A stretch of 15,014 nucleotides of DNA from Deltaproteobacteria bacterium (GCA_031277995.1 JAITLH010000004.1:1-15014); one strand, 5' to 3'. Counted from the stretch's first letter, positions 1 to 7,187 are shown. A program made the numbers and translations. Notes: generated from the letters alone by a model not told the origin.

Positions 1-2
1 TT

Positions 3-74
3 GAACTTTATGATGAAACATTTCTTAATGAACAGTTAAACGCCAGATCTGCTTTGTACGAATCATTTTTTTAA
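3..74 (+). CDS. Possible C-terminal end of a gene entering from the left edge (partial)
   Basis: From base 3 a frame is open to the left edge and ends at TAA 72-74, giving 23 residues that begin ELYDETFLNEQL and end in ESFF. The composition (charged residues, Asn, Leu, Tyr, varied codons) looks protein-like, unlike the flanking AT-rich DNA. The other two plus frames are closed or far less protein-like. The family cannot be recognised from so short a tail, and the frame may be open by chance. Confidence 0.3.
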   Translation, partial: ELYDETFLNEQLNARSALYESFF

Positions 75-219
75 TAATTTATCTATCAAAACTTTAAATT
101 TATTGCTTATATTTTATTATTGTTGTTAAAGGTCATTTAAATAATCATCCATGATTCCCTTTGGCTGTACTTCATTGCCTTGGCCAGAGGTCTTTGGCTT
201 GGCCCGCGCCTCCCTGTCC

Positions 220-405
220 CGCCCGCTCCTTTGACTTGGCCGCCTATCCTGTCTTCTTCGCTTGATGCCCCTCCTTTGGCTTAGCCGCCTATCCTGTCAC
301 CTCCGCTTGGTGCCCCGCTCCTCTGACTTCGCCTCCTATCCTGTCTTCTCCGCTTGGTGCCCCGCCTTTGGCTTGGCCGCCTATCCTGTCTACTTCGCCT
401 CACGC
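220..405. repeat. Degenerate 45-47 bp tandem repeat, four units
   Basis: The core CCTATCCTGTC recurs at 243, 288, 335 and 380, spacings of 45, 47 and 45 bp. Each core is followed by a CTTCGCTTGGTGCCCC-like segment and preceded by a CTTTGGCTTGGCCG-like segment. A more decayed fifth copy may lie just upstream (about 194-232). The units diverge along their whole length and have no unique spacers, so this is not a CRISPR array. The 47-bp unit breaks reading frame, so it is not a coding repeat. It lies in the 557-bp stretch between the left-edge gene tail and tlyA; apart from this repeat and GC-rich sequence at 500-600 I see no gene there. Confidence 0.7.
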
Positions 406-631
406 CCTTGGGGTTTTTTGGCTACGTTTAAGCCCCGCGTCCTTTCATGGCCAGAAGTGGCTTAAACGAAAACTTGGCATGCCTGTGGCAAACTTGGCGC
501 GCGTCGGGTCCAGGGGCCCCGGGGCGGGCTTTTTTTGTGGGAAGGGGCTTTATGCCAAGGGCAAGTGGCCGGGGGGGCTCTGGGAGAGCTTGGGGCCGTT
601 TTTGGTTTAGGGGTTTTTCGGGTCGGACGGG

Positions 632-1393
632 TCAGGGCACCCTCGAAAAGAGTATGAAAAACTCTTGGTTCCCTCGTTTGCCGGTAAGGACGGAGTGGGA
701 GCGGGCGGTTTCTTGGAAAGGCGGGTCAAAGTCCAAGGCCAGGGCGGAAATCTTGTTGACCGATTCTTCCATGAGCTCGGGGTTTCTGACGATTCCGCCT
801 TTGCCCACTTGGTGGCGCCCCACCTCAAATTGGGGCTTGACCATGGCCAGGATGCGGCCATCGGGCTTAAGGAAAGGGGGAATTTTAGGAAGGATCAGGG
901 AAAGGGAAATAAAGCTTAGATCGGCCACGGCCAGATCGAAGGGCGCCTTTAGGGTGGCCGGATCGACTTGGTCCAGATACTTGGCGTTTAAACCCTCGAT
1001 TAAAGTTACCCGGGGATCGTTTCTAAGGCTTTGATCGATTAGGCCCCGGCCCACGTCCACGGCCGTTACCGTGGCCGCCCCGGCCTTGATTAAGCAATCG
1101 GTAAAGCCGCCGGTGGAAGCGCCCAAATCCAAGGCGTTGTAACCCTTTGGCTCTATGCCAAGTTCTTCCAAGGCCCCGGCCAGCTTGGTTCCGCCCCGGC
1201 TGACAAATTGCCTTCCCGGGCTTAGGCTTAGTACCGTGTCCGGGGCAAAGGTTTTGCCGCCTTTGTCGACGCGTTCGCCCGTGGGTCCGTAAACCCGGCC
1301 GGCCATGATCAATGAAAGGGCCTTACTTCGGTTTTCGCAAATGTTCAAACGGACCAATAGGTCGTCGGCGCGTATTTTTTCCTTGGAGGTCAT
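632..1393 (-). CDS. tlyA: TlyA-family rRNA 2'-O-methyltransferase (hemolysin A family)
   Basis: This 253-residue protein matches the usual length of TlyA (about 240-270). Residues 1-60 form an S4 RNA-binding domain (RADDLLVRL, NRSKALSLI, AGRVYG). The rest is an FtsJ/RrmJ-type methyltransferase: SRGGTKL at 65-71, SAM-binding motif LDLGASTGGFTD at 88-99, acidic motif II AVDVGRG at 111-117, VADLSF at 156-161, KPQFE at 186-190 and GNQEFF near the end. K70, D158, K186 and E244 are good candidates for the K-D-K-E tetrad expected of 2'-O-methyltransferases. Characterised relatives methylate cytidines in 16S and/or 23S rRNA in the cytoplasm; the old hemolysin name reflects an indirect phenotype. The ATG at 1393 has only a weak Shine-Dalgarno sequence. 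The gene lies 122 bp downstream of hppA on the same strand, separated by a strong stem-loop, so co-transcription is uncertain. Confidence 0.9.
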   Translation of the reverse strand: MTSKEKIRADDLLVRLNICENRSKALSLIMAGRVYGPTGERVDKGGKTFAPDTVLSLSPGRQFVSRGGTKLAGALEELGIEPKGYNALDLGASTGGFTDCLIKAGAATVTAVDVGRGLIDQSLRNDPRVTLIEGLNAKYLDQVDPATLKAPFDLAVADLSFISLSLILPKIPPFLKPDGRILAMVKPQFEVGRHQVGKGGIVRNPELMEESVNKISALALDFDPPFQETARSHSVLTGKRGNQEFFILFSRVP

Positions 1394-1461
1394 GGGTATA
1401 TTTTCTGGGTATGGTTATTTGTATTTGAGTGTTTAAGCGTTATGTTTTTTTTGGCCCAAAT

Positions 1462-1490
1462 GACAAACCCGGCCATAAGCCGGGTTTGTC
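1462..1490 (-). terminator. Strong stem-loop after hppA, possible terminator
   Basis: A perfect 12-bp inverted repeat (GACAAACCCGGC, bases 1462-1473, against GCCGGGTTTGTC, 1479-1490) encloses a 5-nt loop 25 bp downstream of the hppA stop. On the minus strand it is followed by ATTTGGGCC rather than a clean U-run, so termination may be inefficient. It could equally stabilise the hppA mRNA 3' end while letting transcription into tlyA. Confidence 0.6.
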
Positions 1491-1515
1491 GGTTAAAAGG
1501 CGTTTTTAAAAAAGG

Positions 1516-4101
1516 TTAGTTCTTTTCGGCCTTGTCCTCTCCCGGCTGGAGCTTGGAGATGCGCATGCCGTAGAAGGAACGGTAAACGAAGTAGAGGGCC
1601 ACGGCCAAGAAAACGAAACCCACCACGATGGGGGTGGAGCTCCCGGAGGCGGCCGTCTCGCCGGCGGCATGGACCGCCTCGTGGGCGCCTTCGGGGACCC
1701 CGGTAAAGGTCGGGGCGATGGCGATTTCCAAGGCCAGCATCCCAAAAAGGGTGGTGAACTTGATGATGGGGTTTAAGGCCACGGAAGAAGTGTCCTTAAA
1801 CGGGTCGCCGACGGTATCGCCCACCACCGAGGCGTCGTGGAGGGGGGTGCCTTTTTGTTGCAAGTCAACCTCGACCACTTTTTTGGCGTTATCCCAACAT
1901 CCGCCGGCGTTGGCCATAAAGACGGCTTGGTAAAGGCCAAAGAAAGCAATCGAAAGCAGATAGGAAATAAAAAAGCTAACCGATTCGTTCCCGCTCACCG
2001 GGCTTGAGAGGAAGGCGAAGGCCAAGGCGAAGGAGAAAACCGCGATGAAGATATTAAACATGCCTTTCTGGGCGTATACGGTGCAGATTTTAACGACTTC
2101 CTTCGAGTTTTCCACGGCCGCGCTCTTGGAGGCGTTGGGGTCAAGATCGATATTGTCCTTGATATAGGCCACCGCGCGGTAGGCGCCGGTGGAAACGGCC
2201 TGGGTCGAGGCCCCGGTAAACCAGTAGATGACCGCGCCCCCGCACAAAAAGCCGATGATGGTGTAGGGGTTTAAGATATTTAAAATTTCCTCGGGTTTGA
2301 CTCCCAGGGCTTCTTGGATGACCAAAATGGTCGAAAAGATCATGATGGTCGAGCCCACGACGGCCGTTCCAATCAAAACGGGTTTGGCCGTGGCCTTAAA
2401 GGTGTTTCCGGCCCCGTCGTTACTTTCCAGATAGTAGTGGGCTTTCTCATAGTCGGGCTTTTGGCCAAACTCTTTTTCCAGTTCCTCGTCGATTCCGGGA
2501 ATTTCCTCGATTAAGCTTAACTCATAGATGGACTGGGCGTTGTCGGTCACCGGACCATAGCTGTCAACCGCGATCGTGACCGGGCCCATGCTCAAAAAGC
2601 CAAAGGCCACAAGGCCAAAGGCGAAAACCGAGGGGTATTGCATGACGGCTACCAAACCGGCCTGGCTAAATAGATAAGCCAAAAGCATCAAAACGGCGAA
2701 AACCATGCCCATCCAAAAAGCGCTAAAATTTCCGGCGATGAAACCGGCCAAAATGTTAAGCGAGGCCCCGCCTTCCTTGGAGGCTTCCACGGTCTCGCGG
2801 ACGTGAGCGGATTTTCCCGAGGTGAAGATTTTGGTGAATTCGGGGATGAGGGCCGCTCCCAAGGTTCCGCAGCTAATGATGGAGGCGAGAACGTACCAGT
2901 ATTTCGCGCCGTGTTCGGAGCTGGCGTTGGCGAAGTCCGAATGGGGGCCAAGCAAGATATAGCTTACGATGAAGGTCATGATGATGGAGAGGATCGAGCC
3001 AAACCAGACCAAGCTAGTCAGGGGGGCCTCAAAATCAAAATCCTCGGTATTGCCGTAGCGGGCCTTGGACCAGATCTTATTGACGTAGAAGGCGACCACC
3101 GAGGTTATCAGCATCAGGATCCTCATCACGAAGATCCAGGTCAATAAATTGGTTTGAAGTATCAGCTGGATATTTTTGGCCGAACCTCCACCCACGGCTA
3201 GGCAGATGAAGGTAACCAGGGCCACCCCGGTAACGCCGTAAGTTTCAAAGCCGTCAGCGGTAGGCCCCACGCTATCGCCCGCGTTGTCGCCGGCGCAGTC
3301 GGCGATAACCCCGGGGTTTCTGGGATCGTCTTCTTTGATTTTAAAGACGATCTTCATAAGGTCGGAACCGATGTCGGCGATTTTGGTAAAGATGCCGCCG
3401 GCGATTCTAAGGGCGCTGGCGCCCAGGGATTCGCCGATGGCAAAACCGATAAAACAAGGCCCGGCCAAATTCCTGGGAATAAATACCAAAATAATGAGCA
3501 TCATCACGAGCTCGACGGAGATCAATAAAACCCCGATGCTCATTCCGGCGTCCAAGGGAATACTCAAAAGCTTAAGGGGCTTTTTTTCCAACGAGGTGTA
3601 GGCCATCCGGCTATTGGCCAGGGTGTTGACCCGCATGCCAAAAAAAGCCACCGAATAGGAGCCCAGGATTCCGATGATGGTCCAAAGCAAGATGAGAATC
3701 ACCGAACCCACGCCCATCTCCATCAAAAAGCCGAAATAAAAGGAGATGCACACGCCGACGAAGATTAAAAGAATGACCAGTAATTTCGCCTGTTGATACA
3801 TATATGTCTTGCATGTTTCGTAGATCATGGCCGCGACGTCAAGCATCGAGGGATGGGCTTTGACTTTCTTAATGCCAATGTATTGGTATAAACCAAACAA
3901 AAGGCCCAGAACGCAAACGACCAATCCTCCGATCAAAAGCTTGTTTTGCCATGGCTCAAGCTCGGGCACCAACAGGTTTGTCTCGCTGGCCAAGGCCACC
4001 GAACCCGAGGAGACCGCCAGGGCGATAAAGGCGCCCAGGGCCAGGGCCGTAGCCTTAAGCGGCAAAGTAATGATCTTTTTAATGGGGGGGACAAATGCCA
4101 T
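1516..4101 (-). CDS. hppA: Membrane-bound proton-translocating pyrophosphatase, divergent type
   Basis: Integral membrane pump coupling PPi hydrolysis to ion export. The ATG at 4101 (MAFVPP) is preferred over an in-frame ATG 12 codons upstream because GGAGG sits 9 nt before it. The product is 861 residues, longer than the roughly 700 usual for the family. Residues 1-38 look like a signal peptide ending ALA/S, followed by many hydrophobic segments. Substrate-site motifs include DDPRNPGVIAD at 258-268, GDNAGD just after, TDNAQSIYEL at 519-528 and GDTVGDPFKD at 761-770. The usual signature DVGADLVGKVE is replaced by DIGSDLMKIVFKIKE at 243-257. GNTFKA at 565-570 has Lys569 where K+-dependent enzymes have Ala, indicating a K+-independent pump, most likely for H+. 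The C-terminus carries an extra membrane segment and a charged tail. Family membership is certain; ion specificity is inferred. Confidence 0.95.
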   Translation of the reverse strand: MAFVPPIKKIITLPLKATALALGAFIALAVSSGSVALASETNLLVPELEPWQNKLLIGGLVVCVLGLLFGLYQYIGIKKVKAHPSMLDVAAMIYETCKTYMYQQAKLLVILLIFVGVCISFYFGFLMEMGVGSVILILLWTIIGILGSYSVAFFGMRVNTLANSRMAYTSLEKKPLKLLSIPLDAGMSIGVLLISVELVMMLIILVFIPRNLAGPCFIGFAIGESLGASALRIAGGIFTKIADIGSDLMKIVFKIKEDDPRNPGVIADCAGDNAGDSVGPTADGFETYGVTGVALVTFICLAVGGGSAKNIQLILQTNLLTWIFVMRILMLITSVVAFYVNKIWSKARYGNTEDFDFEAPLTSLVWFGSILSIIMTFIVSYILLGPHSDFANASSEHGAKYWYVLASIISCGTLGAALIPEFTKIFTSGKSAHVRETVEASKEGGASLNILAGFIAGNFSAFWMGMVFAVLMLLAYLFSQAGLVAVMQYPSVFAFGLVAFGFLSMGPVTIAVDSYGPVTDNAQSIYELSLIEEIPGIDEELEKEFGQKPDYEKAHYYLESNDGAGNTFKATAKPVLIGTAVVGSTIMIFSTILVIQEALGVKPEEILNILNPYTIIGFLCGGAVIYWFTGASTQAVSTGAYRAVAYIKDNIDLDPNASKSAAVENSKEVVKICTVYAQKGMFNIFIAVFSFALAFAFLSSPVSGNESVSFFISYLLSIAFFGLYQAVFMANAGGCWDNAKKVVEVDLQQKGTPLHDASVVGDTVGDPFKDTSSVALNPIIKFTTLFGMLALEIAIAPTFTGVPEGAHEAVHAAGETAASGSSTPIVVGFVFLAVALYFVYRSFYGMRISKLQPGEDKAEKN

Positions 4102-4358
4102 CGTAAATAGCCTCCAAAAAGCTGTGTTTGTTTTCAAGATTCAAAAAATTACTCAAAGAAAGGTTATCGGCGAAAAAAGGTCTGGCTTTTCCTGGCGATT
4201 TTCAAAATTTTGTCTAAAACAAGTAAGCCCGGCGAACTTTCTTCGCTAAAAGCGTTTTTCGCGTCTGCCCGAATCAAGCCACTAATGGAGCGCCATAGTT
4301 AACCCCACGGGAATAATTAGTTTGATTTCTTTGCACTTACGGAAAGTCAACAAAAAAG

Positions 4359-4382
4359 GAAAAAAAACCCCTTATCGGGGGT
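4359..4382 (-). terminator. Intrinsic terminator in the hppA leader (possible attenuator)
   Basis: Read on the minus strand, ACCCC-loop-GGGGU is followed directly by eight U residues and, after two C residues, six more. The stem is short (5 bp) but the U-tract is strong. It lies about 260 nt upstream of the hppA start codon and about 36 nt downstream of a good minus-strand promoter, so it either ends a ~55-nt RNA or acts as an attenuator in front of hppA. Confidence 0.5.
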
Positions 4383-4393
4383 AAACGTATGGC

Positions 4394-4452
4394 TTAAAAC
4401 GAAGGATGTTTCATATCAAAACCACTATATTATCTTACGTTTTGAGTGTTAA
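4394..4452 (-). promoter_or_regulatory. Sigma70-like promoter with a hexapeptide frame at its start site
   Basis: On the minus strand TTAACA (4452-4447) and TATAGT (4429-4424) are separated by exactly 17 bp, predicting a start near 4417. Three or four bases later an ATG (4414) opens a six-codon frame, MKHPSF, ending in TAA at 4394, and the terminator at 4382-4359 follows 11 nt later. This is the only good promoter I see directly upstream of hppA; its mRNA would have a leader of about 315 nt. The hexapeptide would be leaderless and may be fortuitous. Confidence 0.45.
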
Positions 4453-4621
4453 CTCTTTAATTTAAAAATGTTTTAAAACTTTAAAATCTAAACGCCCATA
4501 CCCCTTGGACGAACCGGAGAGTCTCTCTTCCTAAACGGCGCGAAAAAATCGCGATTCCAGGCCCCAAACGGTTTGGTCCAGACGATTCCGGCCAATCTCA
4601 CCGCCGGGGCGGCAAAAATTT

Positions 4622-4803
4622 AAAAAAAACGGGCTGGGTTTCTTTAATCCCTTGGCCGGCCAGGCCCAAAGGCCTAAAAGGCCTCCTTACGCTACGTTGA
4701 ACCTTCAACAAAAGCGCCAAAGCCCGGGCGATTACTACTAAAAGCCGGTCTGGATCCCCAATCTCTCGAAAAATTTGGTCCACCTAACGGATCCTTCAAA
4801 CAT
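4622..4803 (-). ncRNA. Candidate ~180-nt small RNA
   Basis: A near-consensus promoter predicts a start near 4803. The minus-strand RNA contains several local inverted repeats: two GGATCC arms (4794-4789 and 4757-4752), CGCC/GGCG, GTTGA-loop-TCAAC and two AGGCCT arms. It ends in a bulged GGGC(C)TGG...CCAGCCC stem followed by G and T8 (4629-4622). A GTG-initiated 61-codon frame (4783 to 4598) with AAGGA 8 nt before it starts inside but ends beyond the T8 tract, so a small mRNA is the competing reading. I recognise neither the RNA family nor the peptide. Confidence 0.35.
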
Positions 4804-4809
4804 GTAATG

Positions 4810-4838
4810 TTAATACTTCAAAAACGCTTTTTAGTCAA
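4810..4838 (-). promoter_or_regulatory. Sigma70-like promoter for the 4622-4803 RNA
   Basis: On the minus strand TTGACT (4838-4833), a 17-bp spacer and TATTAA (4815-4810) match the consensus closely. No protein gene of normal size follows for 700 bp, so it probably drives the candidate small RNA. Between this promoter and the end of the ImmA-like gene (4839-5192) there are only short inverted repeats, such as GGCCAA/TTGGCC around 4907-4925 and CCCAAA/TTTGGG at 5120-5134. No convincing gene or clean terminator is visible there. Confidence 0.5.
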
Positions 4839-5192
4839 GAAATTTGACGATTGTTGGTAGCCTCGAAAGGGCCCGGCGGCAAAATCTCGCAAGGTTTGTA
4901 AAATTGGCCAAGCCAACTTTGGCCTGGCCCAGGGGCGGCCGGGTTATTTTTAAGACGCGGCCCAAAGTTTGCGGTTTTCGGCCGGGAGCTTAAAGGCCCC
5001 TAAGGGTCGGCAGATCTTTAAAAGAGGCGTCCCATCGTAAAGCCCAAAGGGCTAGCCCATGGAGACCAAAGGGTAAACCGCAACAAATTGTTTGACAAAA
5101 GAAATTTTGGCCCAAGGGTCCCAAAGCTTTTGGGAGCAAGGGTGGATTCTGGTGGGCTTGGGCTGGGCGAAGAGGTTGGGAGGGGTGGGCGG

Positions 5193-6218
5193 CTAAAGGC
5201 CGCCGGCAAGGGCGGGGTCTAGGTATGATTTTTCCATTTGGCTAAAATGTTCAAGTTTTAAGCCGGAAAAGTAGTATGAAACATCTCTGGCAGTTATTAG
5301 ATGTTGGTTAAAGGCCGCGAATACGGTAGAAGCGTATAATTCGCCAACTTTAGAATATATGTCTAAGCTTGGATTATTTCGATAATTTATCTGGCTGGTT
5401 TTATTCATTTTTTTAGGGTTAAAAAAATGGGTGTCCTCGGTTGATAAGACTTTAGAGACTATTTTATTTAACCATGTTTCAAAATCAAATTTATCATTAT
5501 TTTTGTAGTTAAAATTATTGCAAATTCCTGATGTTTTGGTTAAAATATGGATAAAATCATGAAAAAGGGAAAATATTCTAGCGTTAAATTCATCTTGGCG
5601 GTTTACGACAATTATGGGAAAGATAGAATCGTGGATAGACAGGCCCCGTAGGTAACGGGGAGCGATTTTATCCGCTTGAAAAACGAGAATGCCGAGGTCG
5701 GATAGGGATTTTCGGTAAAAATCGAAGGCTTGGTCGGGACTTTTTGGGGCGGCTTGGCTATCGTTATCAAGGCCCAGAAGGTTTTTGATTTTTTGAGCGA
5801 TTAAGGCCTCGGATTTGGAAGTGAAATCAAGGTCGATAGTAAATTTTGGCAAGGGATAGTTTAGTTCGTTATAAAGCTCAATCATGGCATCTCGCCTAAA
5901 GGAGACCTCGGCGATTAGATGCCTCGTTAGCGTGATTTGGTTAGTCGAAATGGCTGGGCTGGAGCGATAATCGGTGGGCTTTGGCAATTGTCGTTTTTCG
6001 GGTGGGCGATCCAGAAAAAGCCAAACGAAAGGTATCTTGGTGATTTTGGCGAAGGCCCTGGCCTGATTTACGGTAAGATAGGCTTTGCCCTTTTCCCAGG
6101 TCAAGTAAGTTTCGGGTGGGACTTTTACGTAGTCGGCGATGGTATCCGTGGATAGGGCGATTCTATTTCTCGCCCAAAGTAGAAGCTCGGGCGTGACGAT
6201 GGCATCATTTTTTCGCAT
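5193..6218 (-). CDS. XRE-type HTH protein with ImmA/IrrE metallopeptidase-like domain, altered active site
   Basis: The 341-residue protein has the usual two-part plan of the family. Residues 9-75 form a helix-turn-helix region with the typical LLLWARNRIALS...YLTWEKGKAYLT...WLFLDRPPE pattern. The ImmA/IrrE-like domain follows, with HDFIH at 220-224, an E-x-W-x-N element at 247-251 in the position of the third metal ligand, and the conserved C-terminal segment GELYASTVFAAF...ITARDVSYYFSGLKLEHF. Known relatives cleave phage or stress repressors. Here the catalytic Glu of HExxH is Asp, and the usual AA and Pro after the third-ligand Glu are missing, so activity is doubtful. The middle of the gene is markedly AT-richer than its neighbours, suggesting horizontal origin. 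The ATG has no clear Shine-Dalgarno sequence; an AT-rich TATATAT stretch lies about 25-30 bp upstream. No DUF4411/PIN or Xis-type partner gene is adjacent. Confidence 0.8.
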   Translation of the reverse strand: MRKNDAIVTPELLLWARNRIALSTDTIADYVKVPPETYLTWEKGKAYLTVNQARAFAKITKIPFVWLFLDRPPEKRQLPKPTDYRSSPAISTNQITLTRHLIAEVSFRRDAMIELYNELNYPLPKFTIDLDFTSKSEALIAQKIKNLLGLDNDSQAAPKSPDQAFDFYRKSLSDLGILVFQADKIAPRYLRGLSIHDSIFPIIVVNRQDEFNARIFSLFHDFIHILTKTSGICNNFNYKNNDKFDFETWLNKIVSKVLSTEDTHFFNPKKMNKTSQINYRNNPSLDIYSKVGELYASTVFAAFNQHLITARDVSYYFSGLKLEHFSQMEKSYLDPALAGGL

Positions 6219-6276
6219 ATTTTTTACGAACGTCCGATATATATTTAGTAATTTAGCGTGATTGTTGGGGGATTGG

Positions 6277-6293
6277 TTTACGTCTATTTACGT
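6277..6293. promoter_or_regulatory. TTTACGT direct repeat upstream of the ImmA-like gene
   Basis: TTTACGT occurs at 6277-6283 and again at 6287-6293, a 10-bp step (about one helical turn), roughly 60 bp upstream of the HTH/ImmA-like gene. Direct repeats on one helix face are a common operator arrangement, so this may be an autoregulatory site for the HTH protein. It rests on only two short copies. Confidence 0.25.
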
Positions 6294-6370
6294 GACATTT
6301 CGCGCCAAAATAGCTCGAGGCGAGCTGGCCGGTCGGCCGATAAATAAACCCAAAATAGAAAACCTCAGGT

Positions 6371-6503
6371 CCGTTTAAAACCGGGCCCCAAACGGCCATA
6401 AAAGGCCCGCGGCGGGGTTTTGTTACCCTAGCGGGTACCGGTGGGGGCCCGGGCTAGGGGCAAGGGGGCACAGGCGCTCCCAGGGCCCTTGGCGGGCCTG
6501 TGC
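6371..6503. other. Three consecutive GC-rich stem-loops
   Basis: Three inverted repeats lie in a row: CCGTTT/AAACGG (6371-6376, 6390-6395), CCCTAGC/GCTAGGG (6426-6432, 6453-6459) and GCACAGGC/GCCTGTGC (6468-6475, 6496-6503). The second and third have loops of exactly 20 nt, and the third encloses a further CAGGGCCCTTG pairing. No reading frame explains them. They sit between the terminator of the 6627-7061 gene and the ImmA-like gene, so they may be an untranslated structured RNA or a protein-binding DNA region. Confidence 0.5.
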
Positions 6504-6540
6504 GTATGGGTGAGGGGATGAGGTTTTAGATTTTTGAGTT

Positions 6541-6581
6541 AAAAAAATCTCGGGCGCGTTTTTGAGGCGCCGCGAGTTTTT
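6541..6581 (-). terminator. Bidirectional-looking intrinsic terminator after the 144-residue gene
   Basis: CTCG-GGCGC (6549-6557) pairs with GCGCC-GCGAG (6567-6576) around a T-rich loop. On the minus strand the hairpin is followed by A then seven U residues (bases 6547-6541), 50 bp past the stop codon of the 6627-7061 gene. The plus strand also has five T residues after the stem, so it may work both ways. Confidence 0.7.
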
Positions 6582-6626
6582 GGACTCGAAGCGAATGTTT
6601 TTTTTGGCCCGTTAACCGGAACGGGT

Positions 6627-7061
6627 TTATTCTGGGCCAATATCGGTTTTCTTTTGGGTTTTCGGGGAGGGTTTTGGCTTGGCCGGTTTGGTTTTGGCCG
6701 GTTTGGGTGTGGCCTTTTTTGGCTTGGTCGTTTTAGACGCGACATGTCGCTGGTATAACGATTCGGTAAGGCTTAAGACCGCCTCGAAATCCCCAAAATA
6801 GGGGTCCAGTTTACTAAAAGTTTGCTCCTTACGCAAATCAAGAATTTTTTCGTTCCTGCGCTCTTTTAAAGCCGAGAACGAAACCTCATCGGGCTCGCTT
6901 TGAAAATCAGATAAGACATTAATGTCATTGTTAAAATCAGTAAGTATTTTTAGTAGATCGATTAAATCCAAAGCGCTGGTTTCCGGATCGTCGCTATCTA
7001 AATACTCATATAAGTGAGTAAATAGATTGCCTAAGGTTTCAGTCGATATGTCTTTTGTCAT
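6627..7061 (-). CDS. Hypothetical protein: acidic helical N-terminus, Lys/Pro-rich basic tail
   Basis: I do not recognise this 144-residue protein. Residues 1-108 are rich in Asp, Glu and Leu and look helical (LFTHLYEYLDSDD, LDLIDLLKILTDF). Residues 109-144 form a strongly basic, low-complexity Lys/Pro/Ala/Thr tail with AKTKPAKPKPSPK-type repeats, like tails of histone-like or nucleic-acid-binding proteins. There is no signal peptide, membrane segment or Cys motif. The gene is well supported: the ATG at 7061 has GGGAG 7 nt upstream, a perfect TATAAT promoter lies about 50 bp upstream and a terminator follows. It is transcribed as a single gene. Binding to nucleic acid or to an acidic partner is only a guess from charge. 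Confidence 0.75.
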   Translation of the reverse strand: MTKDISTETLGNLFTHLYEYLDSDDPETSALDLIDLLKILTDFNNDINVLSDFQSEPDEVSFSALKERRNEKILDLRKEQTFSKLDPYFGDFEAVLSLTESLYQRHVASKTTKPKKATPKPAKTKPAKPKPSPKTQKKTDIGPE

Positions 7062-7108
7062 ACCAAAACTCCCGAGTTAAGAAGTGCCCATGGTCGGGCT
7101 TGGGGAAG

Positions 7109-7136
7109 ATTATAGCATAAACTTTTTTGGGTAAAA
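7109..7136 (-). promoter_or_regulatory. Promoter of the 144-residue gene
   Basis: On the minus strand a perfect TATAAT (7114-7109) is preceded by TTTTAC or TTTACC (7136-7130) with a 15-16 bp spacer. The predicted start lies about 40 nt upstream of the ATG at 7061. Confidence 0.65.
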
Positions 7137-7187
7137 ATTCCTTCCGCTTTGGGCGTATTCTCGGCTTGTCGTGGGCGATGGGGTTTA

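Noticed and set aside
220..405. Possible CRISPR array
   Set aside because: The units diverge along their whole length and no unique spacers alternate with an invariant repeat.
521..546. Possible plus-strand terminator (GCCC-loop-GGGC then T7)
   Set aside because: Only a 4-bp stem within a self-complementary G/C run, and no clear plus-strand gene ends nearby.
262..610. Overlapping plus-strand frames over the tandem repeat and GC-rich DNA
   Set aside because: No Shine-Dalgarno sequence, repeat-derived composition, and the 47-bp unit breaks the frame; no protein-like pattern.
4241..4257. CGCT-AAA-AGCG hairpin plus T5 as a terminator
   Set aside because: Four-pair stem on the strand opposite hppA with no gene to terminate.
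5018..5209. 63-codon minus frame after the ImmA-like gene, as a possible partner protein
   Set aside because: Pro/Ser-rich low-complexity translation overlapping the end of the real gene; no ribosome binding site.
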